Assembly (NCBI GenBank): GCA_015350385.1
Contig: WNKI01000003.1
Location: 1,831,730-1,895,729 of the forward strand
Source: Aculops lycopersici
Taxonomy: Eukaryota; Arthropoda; Arachnida; Trombidiformes; Eriophyidae
Reading direction: 5' to 3'
DNA: 64,000 nucleotides
Part shown: in pieces, positions 33,474 through 45,669 of the stretch
Numbering within the stretch: position 1 is the first letter of the stretch
Layout: each line of letters starts with the position of its first letter
Program-made: the position numbers and the translations under genes
The notes under the pieces: generated by a model
What the model saw: only the letters and a program-made list of their open reading frames with translations
What the model was told of the DNA's origin: nothing
Databases searched by the model: none

Positions 33474-33908
33474 ATGGCTTGTTGGAATAATCTGGTCGAG
33501 GGCGATATTTTGGAGAAGTGCGTCATTTGTTTGGCTAACGTGAAGAAGGCTAGAAAGGAGGTGCATCTAATCAAATGTTGGGAGCAGAAAAATGAGGCAA
33601 TCGATGTGTTGGATCTAATGAGGTGTCCTCTCAGCCAACTACATGTTATACCTAGAAAGTTTCTAAACCATCACCTAGATGGCAACTGTGATGAGGCCCA
33701 AAATGAGCTGAGGAAATTTTTCCAAGATTCGGAGAAGAGGAAGATCCTAGAATCGATGCAACCGCCAGTACATTTTCTCCAGGAGATTCCAGAGGAGACG
33801 CTCAACAATCGTAACAAAGCTTTATTATATGTATTGCAGAAGGATCTTACGGGCAAAAGTCTAAGTGGCGACAAAGAGTTGTATCCTGATGGATGGAGCA
33901 GAACCTAA
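33474..33908 (+). CDS. Small zinc-finger protein, GTSF1/Asterix-like (tentative)
   Basis: 144 residues in one exon. ATG at 33474. The second finger is C51-x5-H57-x9-H67-x4-C72 (CPLSQLHVIPRKFLNHHLDGNC region), close to the CHHC finger (C-x5-H-x9-H-x3-C) of U11-48K, TRMT13 and gametocyte-specific factor 1/Asterix. The first finger is degenerate: C16-x2-C19-x11-H31-x3-C35, keeping the HLIKC ending. Paired CHHC fingers in a short protein with an acidic, low-complexity tail match GTSF1-type proteins, which support Piwi-directed silencing in animals. The extra residue before the last Cys and the altered first finger leave room for another C2HC family. Confidence 0.5.
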   Translation: MACWNNLVEGDILEKCVICLANVKKARKEVHLIKCWEQKNEAIDVLDLMRCPLSQLHVIPRKFLNHHLDGNCDEAQNELRKFFQDSEKRKILESMQPPVHFLQEIPEETLNNRNKALLYVLQKDLTGKSLSGDKELYPDGWSRT

Positions 33909-35796
33909 CCAAGGCGATTCTTTATCAATGAGTAAAATGAACTCATGCCAAAAAACCAAGCGGTTTGCCCCCACAATACTAAATGCAAATGTTTTGATAG
34001 AGTTTTTCAAGGTTATTATTTTCCACGACGAAGTTTGCACTCAAACTTGGTTTACTTTCAATTGAATGTGCACGCGGCTCTCCCATTAGCTTACTGTAAC
34101 TACCTCGGTTATACTGCCAAGTAAGCAGCAATTTTGTTTGAATGGGTAAACTACGCTAGCTGCGCAACGACTGTCCTATTTCACCAGCTAAACGTTCGCA
34201 TTAGTCAGCTCAGTTCAATTGTATGTAGTAAAACGAGGTTCGAAATGGGAAAACGATGCAACTGACATTCTTCTACTTATAGGCGTATGGTTGAGACCCC
34301 AAGAGTTTTGCCAAAAGTCTCGCAGTGGCGCCAGCGGAACTCCAAGACGACTTTCGATCGACACACTTGAATGACCTAATTGTGCCCGAGCCTCTTATGT
34401 GTTTGGTTGTAGGATGTCCTATCTGCTCTTGGTAACTGAGCCATCGAGTGATAGTATTACCGGTAGCAGTAGAAGAGGTATTAGTTAAGCTACAGGATTG
34501 AAACGACTCTGGTGGTGGTTGGTTTGAAAGACGAGAGGAGGGAGAGAGAGTAGGGAATCCGGAGTGAAATGTTATGGCATCCTAATGACTTGGCGGTGAC
34601 GGCGCTGATAGTCCCATAAATTGACGGCAGGTTGCCATTGCACAAGTCGCTAGCTAGAGCCGCGATACTTCACCATGGTTGTTCAATTGCAAATGCAATT
34701 TGCCACCGCTTGTGTCCGGTGCGGTGGCAATTCTTAAACATGTGGAATGATCAAACTACCTAGTGCTACCACTACCGCCCATGAAACGATCTCATAAAAT
34801 AGAACCCAATGAACCTTCGACGATCATCCACCAACCATGACCAGTTGTTGGTCCCGAACCCATTCATTCTTGGTTGCGGTCGAAAGTCCACTGTCCAGAT
34901 CCTACGTCGTAAACGACATAATGTCTAGTTAACCTTTGTGTTTTCACTGATTGCCGCTACTTTTACAAGTTGCAAGTGGTAAAGTTTATACTAAACCTCA
35001 CGACAAAGTCGCATGAAATGCTCCAGTCGCTCGAGGTTGCTAGTTTATCTTCACGTGTTAGTAGTGATAGTCGTCGAGATTGTTGGCTGACTAGCTCGTT
35101 GTTGTTGCTGCTGCTGTGATAAATTGCTCTGTGACAACAACATGAACTTGAGCCGAAGGTCGAGCAGCTTATTCATTATCGTGTCAGAATCGATGTAGTC
35201 TTTGTCGAGCTTTTAGTTGCCCTGTTTTTGTGTCCCTCTCTGCATGTATCAATCGCCTTTAGTGTTACGACTCATTGACACTCATATTGAGCTTAGATTT
35301 TCTCTAAAAAAAACCTGATCCCTCTCTTACTTCCTCTCTCCCAAGCTACACTCCAAGTTTAGACCCCGTCTCAACCACTTTGCTTTCGGAAGACTAACCG
35401 GCCGAAAGACGCGTTAGAAACAATCGGTAACTCGGTAATCTTGTAGAAAAAGGCCAAGAGGGTGGTTGCTTCTTTTGATTCAGAAGAAAACTATATGATT
35501 TCAGTGGCTCGAGAGTTTGCCTGTCGAGCGAACAGGTATTTATAGCTGCGTTTGGTCCGTCGTCGTGGGTGCCATCGATTCGTTGGTGGCAGCCAAGACT
35601 GTCGCCATGGTAGTGGTAGTGGTAGTAGAAACAGTAGTAGTAGTAGTAGTATCAGTCGTCTAGGTAATCATACAACAATTGAACTCACTTCCGCTCTGTC
35701 CGCCCAACAGAGCGGCGTCTACTCAGCCCCTAACTCTGAAAAGCCGAGCTAGCGATTCGTTGTCAGATTCGAGATGCTACCCGGTGGCCTTTTCAC

Positions 35797-35941
35797 CTCT
35801 CTCTCTCTCTCTCTCTCNCTCTCTCTCTCTCNNNNNNNNNNNNNNNNNNNNACGTACCGTACGTACCGTACGTACGTACGTACGTACGTACGTACGTACG
35901 TACGTACGTCGTACGTCGTACGTCGTACGTCGTCTCGTCTC

Positions 35942-36013
<72 letters not shown>
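35797..36013. repeat. Compound microsatellite with assembly gap: (TC)n-N20-(ACGT)n-(TC)n
   Basis: (TC)n to 35831, then 20 Ns (35832-35851). Then come ACGTACCGT units, a long self-complementary ACGT run, ACGTCGT units, CGTCT units and finally about 70 bp of perfect TC. The motif changes gradually along the array. Confidence 0.9.
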
Positions 36014-36014
<1 letters not shown>

Positions 36015-39000
36015 GTTCGTTTGGCCCAGAGTCAGGTGGCCAATGAGCGTTGACTTGTCACATCGTTACGCCAACCAGTCAACTAACCTTGCAAACGGAG
36101 GCACTTACCGAGTTAGTGTGTAGCGAGCGAGAGAAGGATTTACCCCCACTGCTGCTGCCGCTGTCTTTGTCGCTTTTGCTCGACCAAAGAGGAAGAAGAG
36201 TACAAACGCTGCAATGAACGACCCGTTTTACTTTCACGTCGACGTCGCTACCTTCAAAATACTCGTGGTTCGTGCATTAACAGTTCCCCTTTTGACCAAC
36301 GCCAGCCTTCAACCTTATCATCTGAAAACTTGCGCAAGCTACTCACGCCCAGCTTTCAACGGAGGCGAGAGCGACGATGCTGGCAAACCAGATAGCAGTG
36401 AACAGAGGCACCAACTGAGTCAGCAACAGAACCACAAGCGCCGCCATTATCACTTGTGTCGTTGGCCCACTAACTCTGCACTATTTTAGCTTGCGGGCTC
36501 ACGTCCATCGCGCCTCCATCGCGTGTGCCCCTCAAATGTGCAACCTTGAACAGGTGGCTGGCAGTTGAAGTTTTCGAGACACTGATGATGTGTGTGCGAG
36601 CAAGTTGAATCCCCGTTGGGTGATGCAAGTAAAGCGTTTGGGTGTGAAGATAGGTAAAGCACAGAGGATTTATATACATACACTCTGCTCTCAGCTGTAT
36701 GCTTTGAAACAGGAAGTTGATGTAGCAAACTCTCGATTATTAGCGTGGAAAGTGGTCGTTTTTCGCCTCGCAAAAACGCAAAATCTCTCACGGGCACCCA
36801 ACAGTTTGGAGATTCGCAGTTTGGAGATCACACGCAACGACGTCGTCGTTGTGGGCAGCGTATATTCCACTGCCGCCGGCAGCCTCAAAGAAATATACTC
36901 GAGCAACAGAGTGAAAGGTCACCAATCGATTGCTTTGACCAGTGACCTCTACAATCAACCTTCAAGTTTCACCGCTCTGTTAAAACCACCAACTCTAGAA
37001 CAAGAACTTGTACTCCCACTCCAGGCAACAATATTGCAGCCACTAATACAACTCATCACAAGCAGTAGCAACCGCACCACCATTACCGAGTAACTAAAAG
37101 CTTGCACCCCCACAATGGCCGCAGCGCAATTAGCCTACCTGCCTCTCCTCGCGCCCACCTGGCAGCTTGCCGCGCGCATCGCCTGTAGGCCAATATCAGC
37201 GCAAGAACACAGTTGCCGCTGCGAGCCTTTATGGTTAGATGGTTTGCATTCTCGCCTCCTGGAATTGTGTGACAAAAAGCGGCGGCAGCGGCAAAGCGAC
37301 TAACTGGCCAGCTACCTGGTGTTATGGTGCAACAACTACCTGGTCCACTTGTCCCCAGTGTCTCGCAAAAGTTGGTTACCTGATTGTCGCTAAGTTTGCT
37401 CTGCTCTACTTTGCTCCTCCTTCCTTGGCGCTCGGCGAGTGAATGATGATAGCCAATCGGTTGTGTTGCTGGCGACAGCGACCACAACCGGAAGCTGATT
37501 ACTCCGCGTCTCCATCTTGGGTTTTGTTTGGTTTGGTCGAGTCAAGTTTACCATCTAAATCTCTATTCTCGAGCCAACAGTGAGAAGCCTAGCAATTCTT
37601 TAGGGCGGCTAGACTGTAGTCGGCGTCGTCTTCCGTTGTTTTCGTTGACAAGACAAAAAAGCTAAATTGCGAAGTCAGTTAGAAGGCCAACGCTTTTAGC
37701 CTGCAGGCTGCCTCTGCTGTCGCTACCATCGTCGGCGTCCTCGAGGCCAAGACTAATAGACCAACCAAAACCACCGACCGACAGATGGACTGAGTTTGTT
37801 TTTGCGCTGCTTCTAGCGTCAGCTGCGGCCAGCGCCCAACTCGAATGCGGAAGTGAAGATTTACGCGCCCGCCTATGGGATCCTAGACACGCCATCGGCC
37901 TGATCAAGTCTCTAGGCTCTAGCCTTGGTCTTGCCACTAGCGTCTTGCCAGCTCGATGGACTGAACTTGTGAGTAGTTTTGTACCCGGAACTTTGGGGGA
38001 CCAGAACAACTGAAGAAGTACAAATTTCACTCGACTTTTCCCCAATGCTAGAGGCCAGCGTCGTCGTCGCTGCCTGTCATCTAACAAGCTAGATACCAAA
38101 AGAAGACTAACAAGCAAACTGGATCTAAAGTAGCGGCGCCTCTGCCTCCGTCACAACCATTGCCATAATGACTTGGCGCAATTTGAACTGAAAGATGAGG
38201 AGCCGGTCGAGAGGTTGGTTATGGTGGTGGTGGTGGTGGTGGTAGTGGTAGTTGGGCACTTGCTGGTTGCAAAAGTTGCTTTAACTTTTGCAGCGCCCTA
38301 CACTTGTCCTCATTCGTGGTCATAAGTCTTAAGTTTGCTTGTTGTCCCGCACAGTGTTGTGAAAGTTTGCTGGTCCACTTTGGCTGACGTCGGTACCGAC
38401 CTCGTTGCTCAGCTGCGCAAATGGAGATCAGACGCTTGGTGCATCTGGAGACCACGAGGCGGTAGCGGCGGCTTGTGGATTTCCTCTCTCCATTTGCTCG
38501 AGCGCCGACATCGATGACAGCGCGCGACTCACAAGAGCGCCAGCCTTCAATATATGAGCCAGCCAGTTGCACACTTTTTGGACGCCGATTCTTTCTCTCG
38601 CCGCCATCGATGGCTGACTAACTGGTGGGCGACGACAGGAAATGTGGAGCCCAAGCCATAAAGTTGAGTTTGTTTCCCCGCAAACCTCTCCCCAGTTGGC
38701 TATTCTCAACCGCCGCCAGTGGGCCGCCGGGTGCGCATAGCGACGCAAGGGGGCACATAGCGCCCAGCGCGTGTCGCTACTCTGTGCGCGTCCCTCTCGC
38801 TTTCTCAACGCGAGCGGATGGGATTTGCGTACGCACTCACTCGTTGTGCGCGCGTTGTGTTTGTGTGCTCTATGCGACGATGACTTACATTGCGTAATGC
38901 ACCGACTAGGCCATTACTATGTAGCCCTAGTCGCCGCCCCGCTTGTCCACTGTACGGTGTACGGTAAGCGTCAGCAGCACGAGTTGTCCCGTTGTTGTTA

Positions 39001-39888
39001 CCAGTAATAGTAGTGCTGCTGCTGCTGTTGCTGCAACTCTTAGTACACGAGGCCGCTAGCGGCGCCGACGACGACTGCAGCAACGTCCACCACCAGAAAC
39101 ACCCATTTGCAATGGAGCTCACAGGAGAGGCCAGCGGCGACGGCAGCCAGCGCGAAAGATCCGAGCACACGGCGCGTCATAGCAAAACACAACGCACTTA
39201 CACAACACAGGCGCCTAAATACGTATTGTGTGCATGAGTCTCGCACTATGAGACTTGCCGCCGCCGCGCCTCTGCCAGCGACGCACAAGAGACCACCTAG
39301 TCGCATAGAGGAGGTACATAGAGGCGTCAGCTGAAAGATCGCCCGCGCTGCTACTGTATCCTCTTCACTTGCATTCATAGCCATTGCATTCCTATTGCAA
39401 TCGCCTACTCCTTCTGCTACAGCTCCTCCCCCTTCCAAGCGGCAGCTCGAAATATCACAATTCAGCTGGCCCTCCATTGGAGAAGCAAGCAAGAAAGCAA
39501 GGCATCAGCAGCGGCGGCCACTTGCAAGTCTGTGTCACTGGACACCACAAGTTCCGTAACTGGCAACGCGCACTATTGCACACCATAGCCACCCACAACC
39601 ACCAACGCCAATCGCATTCGGAACTACCACTAACATTAGGACAAAGCTAGCACTAGCTTCATCAGCATACGTACGCAGACACGGCAGCAACAATAGAAAG
39701 ACCGATCGCCGCCACGTACCATATTAAACAAACTTTCCCTATCGTCCCTTGGCGCCACATAGTCATCATCATCCTCCTAGCGGGATTTAATTGGGGCAGC
39801 CAACAACAAGAGAGACCATAGAAAAACATATTGTGACGCAACAACCATAGCGCATCTCTCGTTGGTATATTATTTAACCAACTAATCA

Positions 39889-39922
39889 TATTACATTACA
39901 TTACATTATACTATACTACATT
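39889..39922. repeat. Drifting pentanucleotide array (ATTAC to ACTAT)
   Basis: Several ATTAC units followed by TATACTATACT-like units. Confidence 0.7.
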
Positions 39923-40588
39923 GCATCGTACCACTCGCTTAAAATCACTACAAAGACCTAGATCATGCATTAATCGACACCAGAAGCAACCAAACGATGC
40001 AATGGGATAAATATATAAACAGATATTTGCAATGAACAGCAACCTTATTACTTCCTGATGTAGCGGATATCAACCTTCAAGACAAAAGCAACCAAAGTTC
40101 GATACTTTGTGCTTGCATTTGAACAAAGAAAGTGAAAGCAGTGGCAATATTTTATGAAAGATTAAATTTGATTATATTAGATTAGAAATTTGACATGAGA
40201 AGTTTATCGGGATTCACATTCAAGCTTACCAAAGTAACTAAACCAAGTGCAAAACAATACTTGCATCTTGGAGGAAACAAAAACTTTATAACAATAGCAA
40301 CTAAAAACTTGTCAAGATCCCATCAATTGCACTAGAGATCTTCCTTCATCGCAAGCAAACACTAAGCAAAGATTGAGATATTAGAACTGATTGCGGCCGC
40401 GGGGGTCGGCGCCAAGTCCAGCTCCTGGATGATTAATAAGAAACTTAATTATTCCTTGGTTATATAAATACTAATGATAGCATAATAATTAGAAAAGAAA
40501 AATAATCTACTCTTGATTAGACACTTTATTTTGCAATATATTTGTAAAGAGACAATTGTAGGAAAACCCAATCGAGCTCCGAGTAATC

Positions 40589-43582
40589 ATGAGCTCGGCG
40601 GCCTACCACAATAATGGGAACAAATCGCGCCCTTCGGGCGGCGGCACTGGAACCCAAAACCAAAAGGCCAACCAACAACAATCTTCCATCACTACAAATA
40701 ACAACCATCACCAACAAACTGGTGTTGGTGGCGGTGGTGGAATGATAAGTACAGCCAGTGGAGGTGCCACTAGTCAATCGCAGCAGTTGGCCTACGTTGG
40801 TCCGTATAGATTAGATAAAACTTTGGGCAAGGGACAAACTGGTTTGGTTAAGCTAGGCGTTCATTGTATCACGGGACAAAAGGTTGCAATTAAGATTATT
40901 AATAGGAGTAAATTATCCGAAAGTGTATTGCAAAAGGTGGAACGCGAGATAACTATCATGAAGCTCATCGAACATCCGCACGTTTTAGGTTTATATGATG
41001 TCTATGAGAACAAAAAGTTTTTATATTTAATATTAGAACATGTATCGGGCGGAGAATTATTTGACTATTTAGTGAGCAAGGGGAGATTAAGTATCAAGGA
41101 GGCGAGAAAATTCTTTCGCCAAATTATATCAGCGTTAGATTTTTGCCACTGTCATTCAATTTGTCATCGTGATTTAAAACCAGAAAACCTACTATTAGAT
41201 GACAAGCAAAATATTAAGGTTGCGGACTTCGGTATGGCCTCATTGCAACTTGAAAACTCCCTATTAGAGACCTCATGTGGCTCGCCACATTACGCAAGTC
41301 CAGAAGTAGTGAGGGGCGAAAAGTATGACGGCCGTCGGGCGGACGTTTGGTCATGTGGCGTCATCCTCTACGCCCTACTAGTGGGTGCCCTACCCTTTGA
41401 CGACGATAATCTAAGACACCTGCTCGAGAAGGTAAAGCGCGGCGTCTTTCATATACCACATTTCGTGCCCACAGAGTGCCAATCCCTATTGAGGGCAATG
41501 ATCGAGGTGGACGCGGAGAAGAGAATAACTCTAACCGACGTTTTGAGGCACCCCTGGGTGGTTGGCTCGGGCGGTGGTGTCTCATTACGCAATCACCAGT
41601 TTCCGCTGGCAACATTGACTAGTAATACCACTGGCGACTCGACTTCCATGATTGTAATAGATCAAAACGACCTCCTAGCCGAGCAATCGACGCCCATGAA
41701 ACAGGTGGTTCAAACGCATATTATTCCATCGACCGAGGATTTGGATGCTGATGTTTTGGCCAACATGTCGTCACTTGGTTGCTTCAAAGACAAGAGCAAG
41801 CTATTAGCCAACTTGTTGAGCGCGGAGCATAATGAGGAAAAGGTGATTTACTTCTTACTATTGAATAGGAAGTTACGCAAACCAGCATTAGAGGACAACG
41901 AGGCCGAATTGGCGCCCGTGATCGTGAGCCAAATGTCAAATGTTAAGGGTAACATGAGCTTCTTTCAGCGAGCCCGATCCGATTCAGCTGGCGCCATACA
42001 CCAGAGTTTAGCTGGCGCAACTAGTGCCTCACTGGTAACTGGTGGCCAACTTTCAAACAACCTGCCTGCCGCGATGATCGACGCGCCCAAGAAGCGAGTC
42101 GACAAGTTTGTCATCTCAGATCCGGAGCGAGCGCTCAGTCTTGGCGGCTCATTTAGCTCTCTGGCCGAGGGCTCACCAATTTATCAGCGGCGCCATTTCA
42201 CCAGCAGCAGGTATAGTGCTCGAAGTGGAAGCACCGGCGGCGACATTAGCAAGCCAAGTCTCTTTTTTAGCGGCCACTACAACCACCACTGCACGCCCGT
42301 CCACCGGCGAGTCAATAGTATCTCAGGTAGCCATCATCTTGCAACAACTCGTGATAGTGCCGCCGCGAGGCAAAATTTTATCATCAACAACAACAATAGC
42401 AACAGCAACAATAATAGCAGCAATCGAACAGGTGCTTCGACGGTAACAAACAAAGCAATCAATAATAGCAGCAATGATAACAAAAAACTGCAATCAATGC
42501 ATAGTAACCCGAGTGCCAATTCCTCAAGCATTAACTCCACGACGGCTGAGGCAGGATCAGCTAGCGTTAGTGGAACAACTGGTGGCCAGCCACACTCGCC
42601 GTTAAGCCCGTATACCACTGGAACTAGCGGAGGTAAGAATCGCTCAAGCTCACCAATCGACCACATGCATCAAAAGTTATCTAGCACCAACACAAACTCA
42701 AACACAAGCAACTCATCATCGATCTCAGATCAAAGACATCATCAACTTGGAACGCCAATTGGCGGCTACCACTCGTCCTCCTACAGTCCCACCGGCGACT
42801 CTGCACAGTCTGCAGCTAGTCCCAACAAAACTCCTCTCACTCAACCAAACTCTTCATCGAACTCCTCAGGAGCAACAGCTACGGCAAATGGAAGCAACAA
42901 GGGTCAAGTGAACAACTTAATTCTAAGCGCTGAAGCCTCAGCGTTGGCCAGACGACAGCAACAACAGCGAAAACAACCACCTGCCACATTGACTCACCAC
43001 CACCATCAATCACATCCCATGTATCCATCGTCAATGACACCCCAACATCACCCCCAGCATCAGCTTCAATATAGACAATCGCCTCAAACGCCCAGCAAGA
43101 CGCCGATCAATTTTGCCGGCTTTGGTTTCATGACACCCAAGAGTCACAGGCGCACTTCCGGTTCGATGAGTGATAGTGGAAGTTTCGACTCCTCGGGTAA
43201 CTGCAGTGATTACGAGGATGGCACCAACTCGTCGTCGACACATCAACCGTATTGGAAATCAAGGTTTAATAATTTTAAAAATAGCATACTGGGCACGCCA
43301 CGATTTCATCGACGCAACAAGTTGCACTCGGCCATGCACAACTATGACGAAACGCCAAATGAAATGTGCGATTCGGGACCCAACTTGAACAAAAAGTCTT
43401 GGTTCGGCCAACTGTTGGTTTTGGGCGGCGGCAGTGGCGCCGCTGCCTCGATAAGTGGCTGGTCCGGAAGTGGAGACTCGTCGGTCTCCTCGGGAGCCAG
43501 CGGGATGACTAGTAGTGATAGCGGAAACGGTGGCGGCTTGGGTAACCGAGGGTTGGGTGTTGATAATAACTCGGCAGGTGGG

Positions 43583-43615
<33 letters not shown>

Positions 43616-44254
43616 AATGGAATCAATAACCACGTGCACGTCGTCCTAATTAGGGATCGACCACTAACCGTTATCAAGGCCGATCTCATACACACCTTCT
43701 TTTCAAGTCCCGACGTGGTGCACCAAATTCTATCGCCAATGTCGTTTAGAGTTGAGTTCAAACGACCCTCGGGCACCTCGTCGATGTTTCAGCGAAGTGT
43801 TAAGATGCAAATTGATATTGCGCCCGCAAGTAGCTCAATGAATCAGACAAGCTCAACGACGAACTATATGAAAAGTGGCTCGCAACTGTCGGCCGGAGAT
43901 GGACTACCCATGCCAAATCGACAGGGCTCATTTAGATCTGTTTATTGTCTCACCTTTACCCTGATCTCTGGACCTTACCAAAGATTCAAGAGAATTTGTG
44001 AGAATATGCAGCACCAATTAATGAACCACAAAATCAATTATATTGTCAATAAGCCAACGTCTAGCGGTAGTGTTAGCGGAGGTAGTAGTGTTTCAACAAC
44101 CAACACTAGCTCCACGGGGCATCAGCAACTAAGCGATGGACTCCAATCGAACTCGGCGCCGCCGTTATCTTCTGGCACCGGTGGTCCGACGTCATCTGCG
44201 TCACCAATGCCCAGCTCAAAGGCGCCCTCAACTCCGTCAAAATCTACTGGCTAA
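40589..44254 (+). CDS. BRSK: SAD/BRSK serine-threonine kinase (sugar-free frosting)
   Basis: 1221 residues in one intronless exon, ATG 40589. The kinase domain spans about residues 73-330: GKGQTG loop, VAIK lysine at 102, HRD aspartate at 195, DFG aspartate at 213, and LLETSCGSPHYASPE with the LKB1-type activation threonine at 228. A UBA-like segment follows (LDADVLANMSSLGCF... EEKVIYFLLL). The C-terminal part has the BRSK KA1-like block: FFSSPDVVHQILSPMSFRVE and YCLTFTLISGPYQRFKRICE. SAD kinases act downstream of LKB1 in presynaptic assembly and neuronal polarity. It is unusually long because of a Ser/Asn/His/Gln-rich linker between the UBA and KA1 blocks, plus a poly-Gly run near 43580-43615. 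The kinase core uses many TTA and AT-ending codons, whereas the linker is GC-richer. Confidence 0.95.
43575..43616 (+). repeat. (GGC)n tract inside the SAD kinase gene
   Basis: In-frame GGN run encoding polyglycine in the unstructured linker before the KA1-like block. Confidence 0.85.
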
Positions 44255-44937
44255 TTTAGAGATAAATCTCGCTTTGCATAATAATAATAATCATTATTAT
44301 TATCAGATGAGCATTGGTTATCATCACCACTTGAAAAACAGTGACAATTCCAATGCTTTGTCGCGCTCCACGCAGAGCAACAAGTGAAAAAAGGAGTGCG
44401 AAGGAGGATTTCATTGCCGCTGGTCGCATCTGCAGACAGCCGCCTGCAGGCTGCAGCGGAGTGGAAAGAAGAGGAGAAAGTGACAAAGGGGATGGCAAAA
44501 AAACACCTATCGAATGATAAGGTAGCCACAAAAGATTACAATGGAAAATATGCATGCTAATCTCACATGGCCACTTGTCTCTCCATGGAAAGGAGCCGAA
44601 AGTGGTGGCGGCGGCGGCGGCTGAGATCAAGATGAAGGAGAGAAAGATGTGCGAGTTTCTTCAGAGTTCTTCAAGTCGTTTGAGTAGAGTATAAATAAAA
44701 CGCCCTAGTTATTTTCTACTGCTAGTTGCCCAACCACTCGTCGACCAAACTACATGTCGTCGTAATTTTCTATCATTTTTCTCAACTTCACTTACCAATT
44801 AATCAAATTCAAGTTCAACTTTCCACCAAGACCAAAGAACCAAGCTAATCAACACGGGCAACCAATCAACCCGTTCAGCTAAACGGAGAGAGCCTCAAGT
44901 CTCACTAACTGACAGCAACACTAAGATCGATCCCAAG
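44255..44937. other. Intergenic between SAD kinase and orphan gene
   Basis: Begins with an imperfect palindrome of ATAAT/ATTAT units just past the kinase stop (about 44278-44303). It ends with a TATA box and the 5' UTR of the next gene. No other ORF is convincing. Confidence 0.5.
44690..44699 (+). promoter_or_regulatory. TATA box overlapping a poly(A) signal
   Basis: TATAAATA at 44690-44697 lies about 240 bp before the orphan ORF start. AATAAA at 44694-44699 shares its bases and is the first canonical poly(A) hexamer after the SAD kinase stop. One element may thus serve the end of one gene and the start of the next. Confidence 0.5.
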
Positions 44938-45669
44938 ATGGGAGAAGTAGCTTCGGCGCCCTCCTTTGTTGAGGTCAGAGAGGAGGACTGTCGTCCGTCT
45001 GAAGGCGAGGATTCCAACCAGCAGCAGCAGCAGTCGCCACAGGATGGCGACCAACAAGCACCAAATGAGCAAGGCAACATGAGCGAGGCAAATAGTAATA
45101 ATGATCAGGAACATAAAGAGATTGGAGGCAACAAGAACGAGGCTGAGTCTTTGTCATCATCGTCATTAAATGAGGATACCAGTAACAGGCAGCAGAAAGC
45201 CGACAAGACCGAGGGCGAGCTCCAGGTTGAAGAGGCCAAGGAGGCCATTCCATTGCCGCAAGCAGGTGGCGACAATGATGGCAAGCAACCAGAGGCAAGC
45301 GACCAACTGTCTGCTGGTCAGGCAGATGAGCTGATTGCTGGCGAGAAATTGATTAAGGAGATGGAAAGATTAAAGAAACAGCAACAGCAGCAATCCATGA
45401 TTAGATCAATAGGCACATCGACTTATCCAATTGCTGAAAATCAAGAGGTTACTTCCACAGAGAACCATCAAAGTCATCACAATGATAGCAGCCACAATTA
45501 TCATCTTGGCGCCAGGGAAAGACGAGGCTCGCGTAAAAGCTATCGCGAGACACGTATCACCGGAAGGTCTCAGCAAAATTACGGACTTACTTATCTGCCA
45601 TACAAATGCAACTTCGAACCCAGCGAGGATGCTCGCCGTAAAGCCGATGAATTTTTGAACGCGCTATAG
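44938..45669 (+). CDS. Orphan low-complexity protein with ordered C-terminus
   Basis: 243 residues, ATG 44938 in context AAGATGG, one exon. I do not recognise the family. Residues 1-165 are hydrophilic and rich in Glu, Gln, Ser, Asn and Asp, with a predicted charged helix around ELIAGEKLIKEMERLKKQQQ. Then come a His/Ser stretch and a basic segment ARERRGSRKSYRETRITGR. The last 30 residues (NYGLTYLPYKCNFEPSEDAR, RKADEFLNAL) look ordered and more gene-like than the rest; they are the best query for homologues. A TATA box lies about 240 bp upstream. It ends 136 bp before the convergent acidic gene. The regular codon pattern and clean frame support a real gene. Confidence 0.6.
   Translation: MGEVASAPSFVEVREEDCRPSEGEDSNQQQQQSPQDGDQQAPNEQGNMSEANSNNDQEHKEIGGNKNEAESLSSSSLNEDTSNRQQKADKTEGELQVEEAKEAIPLPQAGGDNDGKQPEASDQLSAGQADELIAGEKLIKEMERLKKQQQQQSMIRSIGTSTYPIAENQEVTSTENHQSHHNDSSHNYHLGARERRGSRKSYRETRITGRSQQNYGLTYLPYKCNFEPSEDARRKADEFLNAL

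Larger units (their letters stand above)
33909..40588. other. Gene-poor stretch, 5' flank of the SAD kinase
   Basis: No recognisable protein domain in either strand. It holds short unsupported ORFs, an assembly gap in a complex microsatellite (35797-36013), a (GGT)n run near 38222-38250 and an ATTAC pentamer array. TATA-like sequence (ATAAATATATAAA) near 40007-40019 could serve the kinase gene with a 5' UTR of about 0.55 kb. Confidence 0.5.

Noticed and set aside
36590..37093. 167-codon plus-strand ORF
   Set aside because: No recognisable domain, overlapped by comparable ORFs on the other strand.
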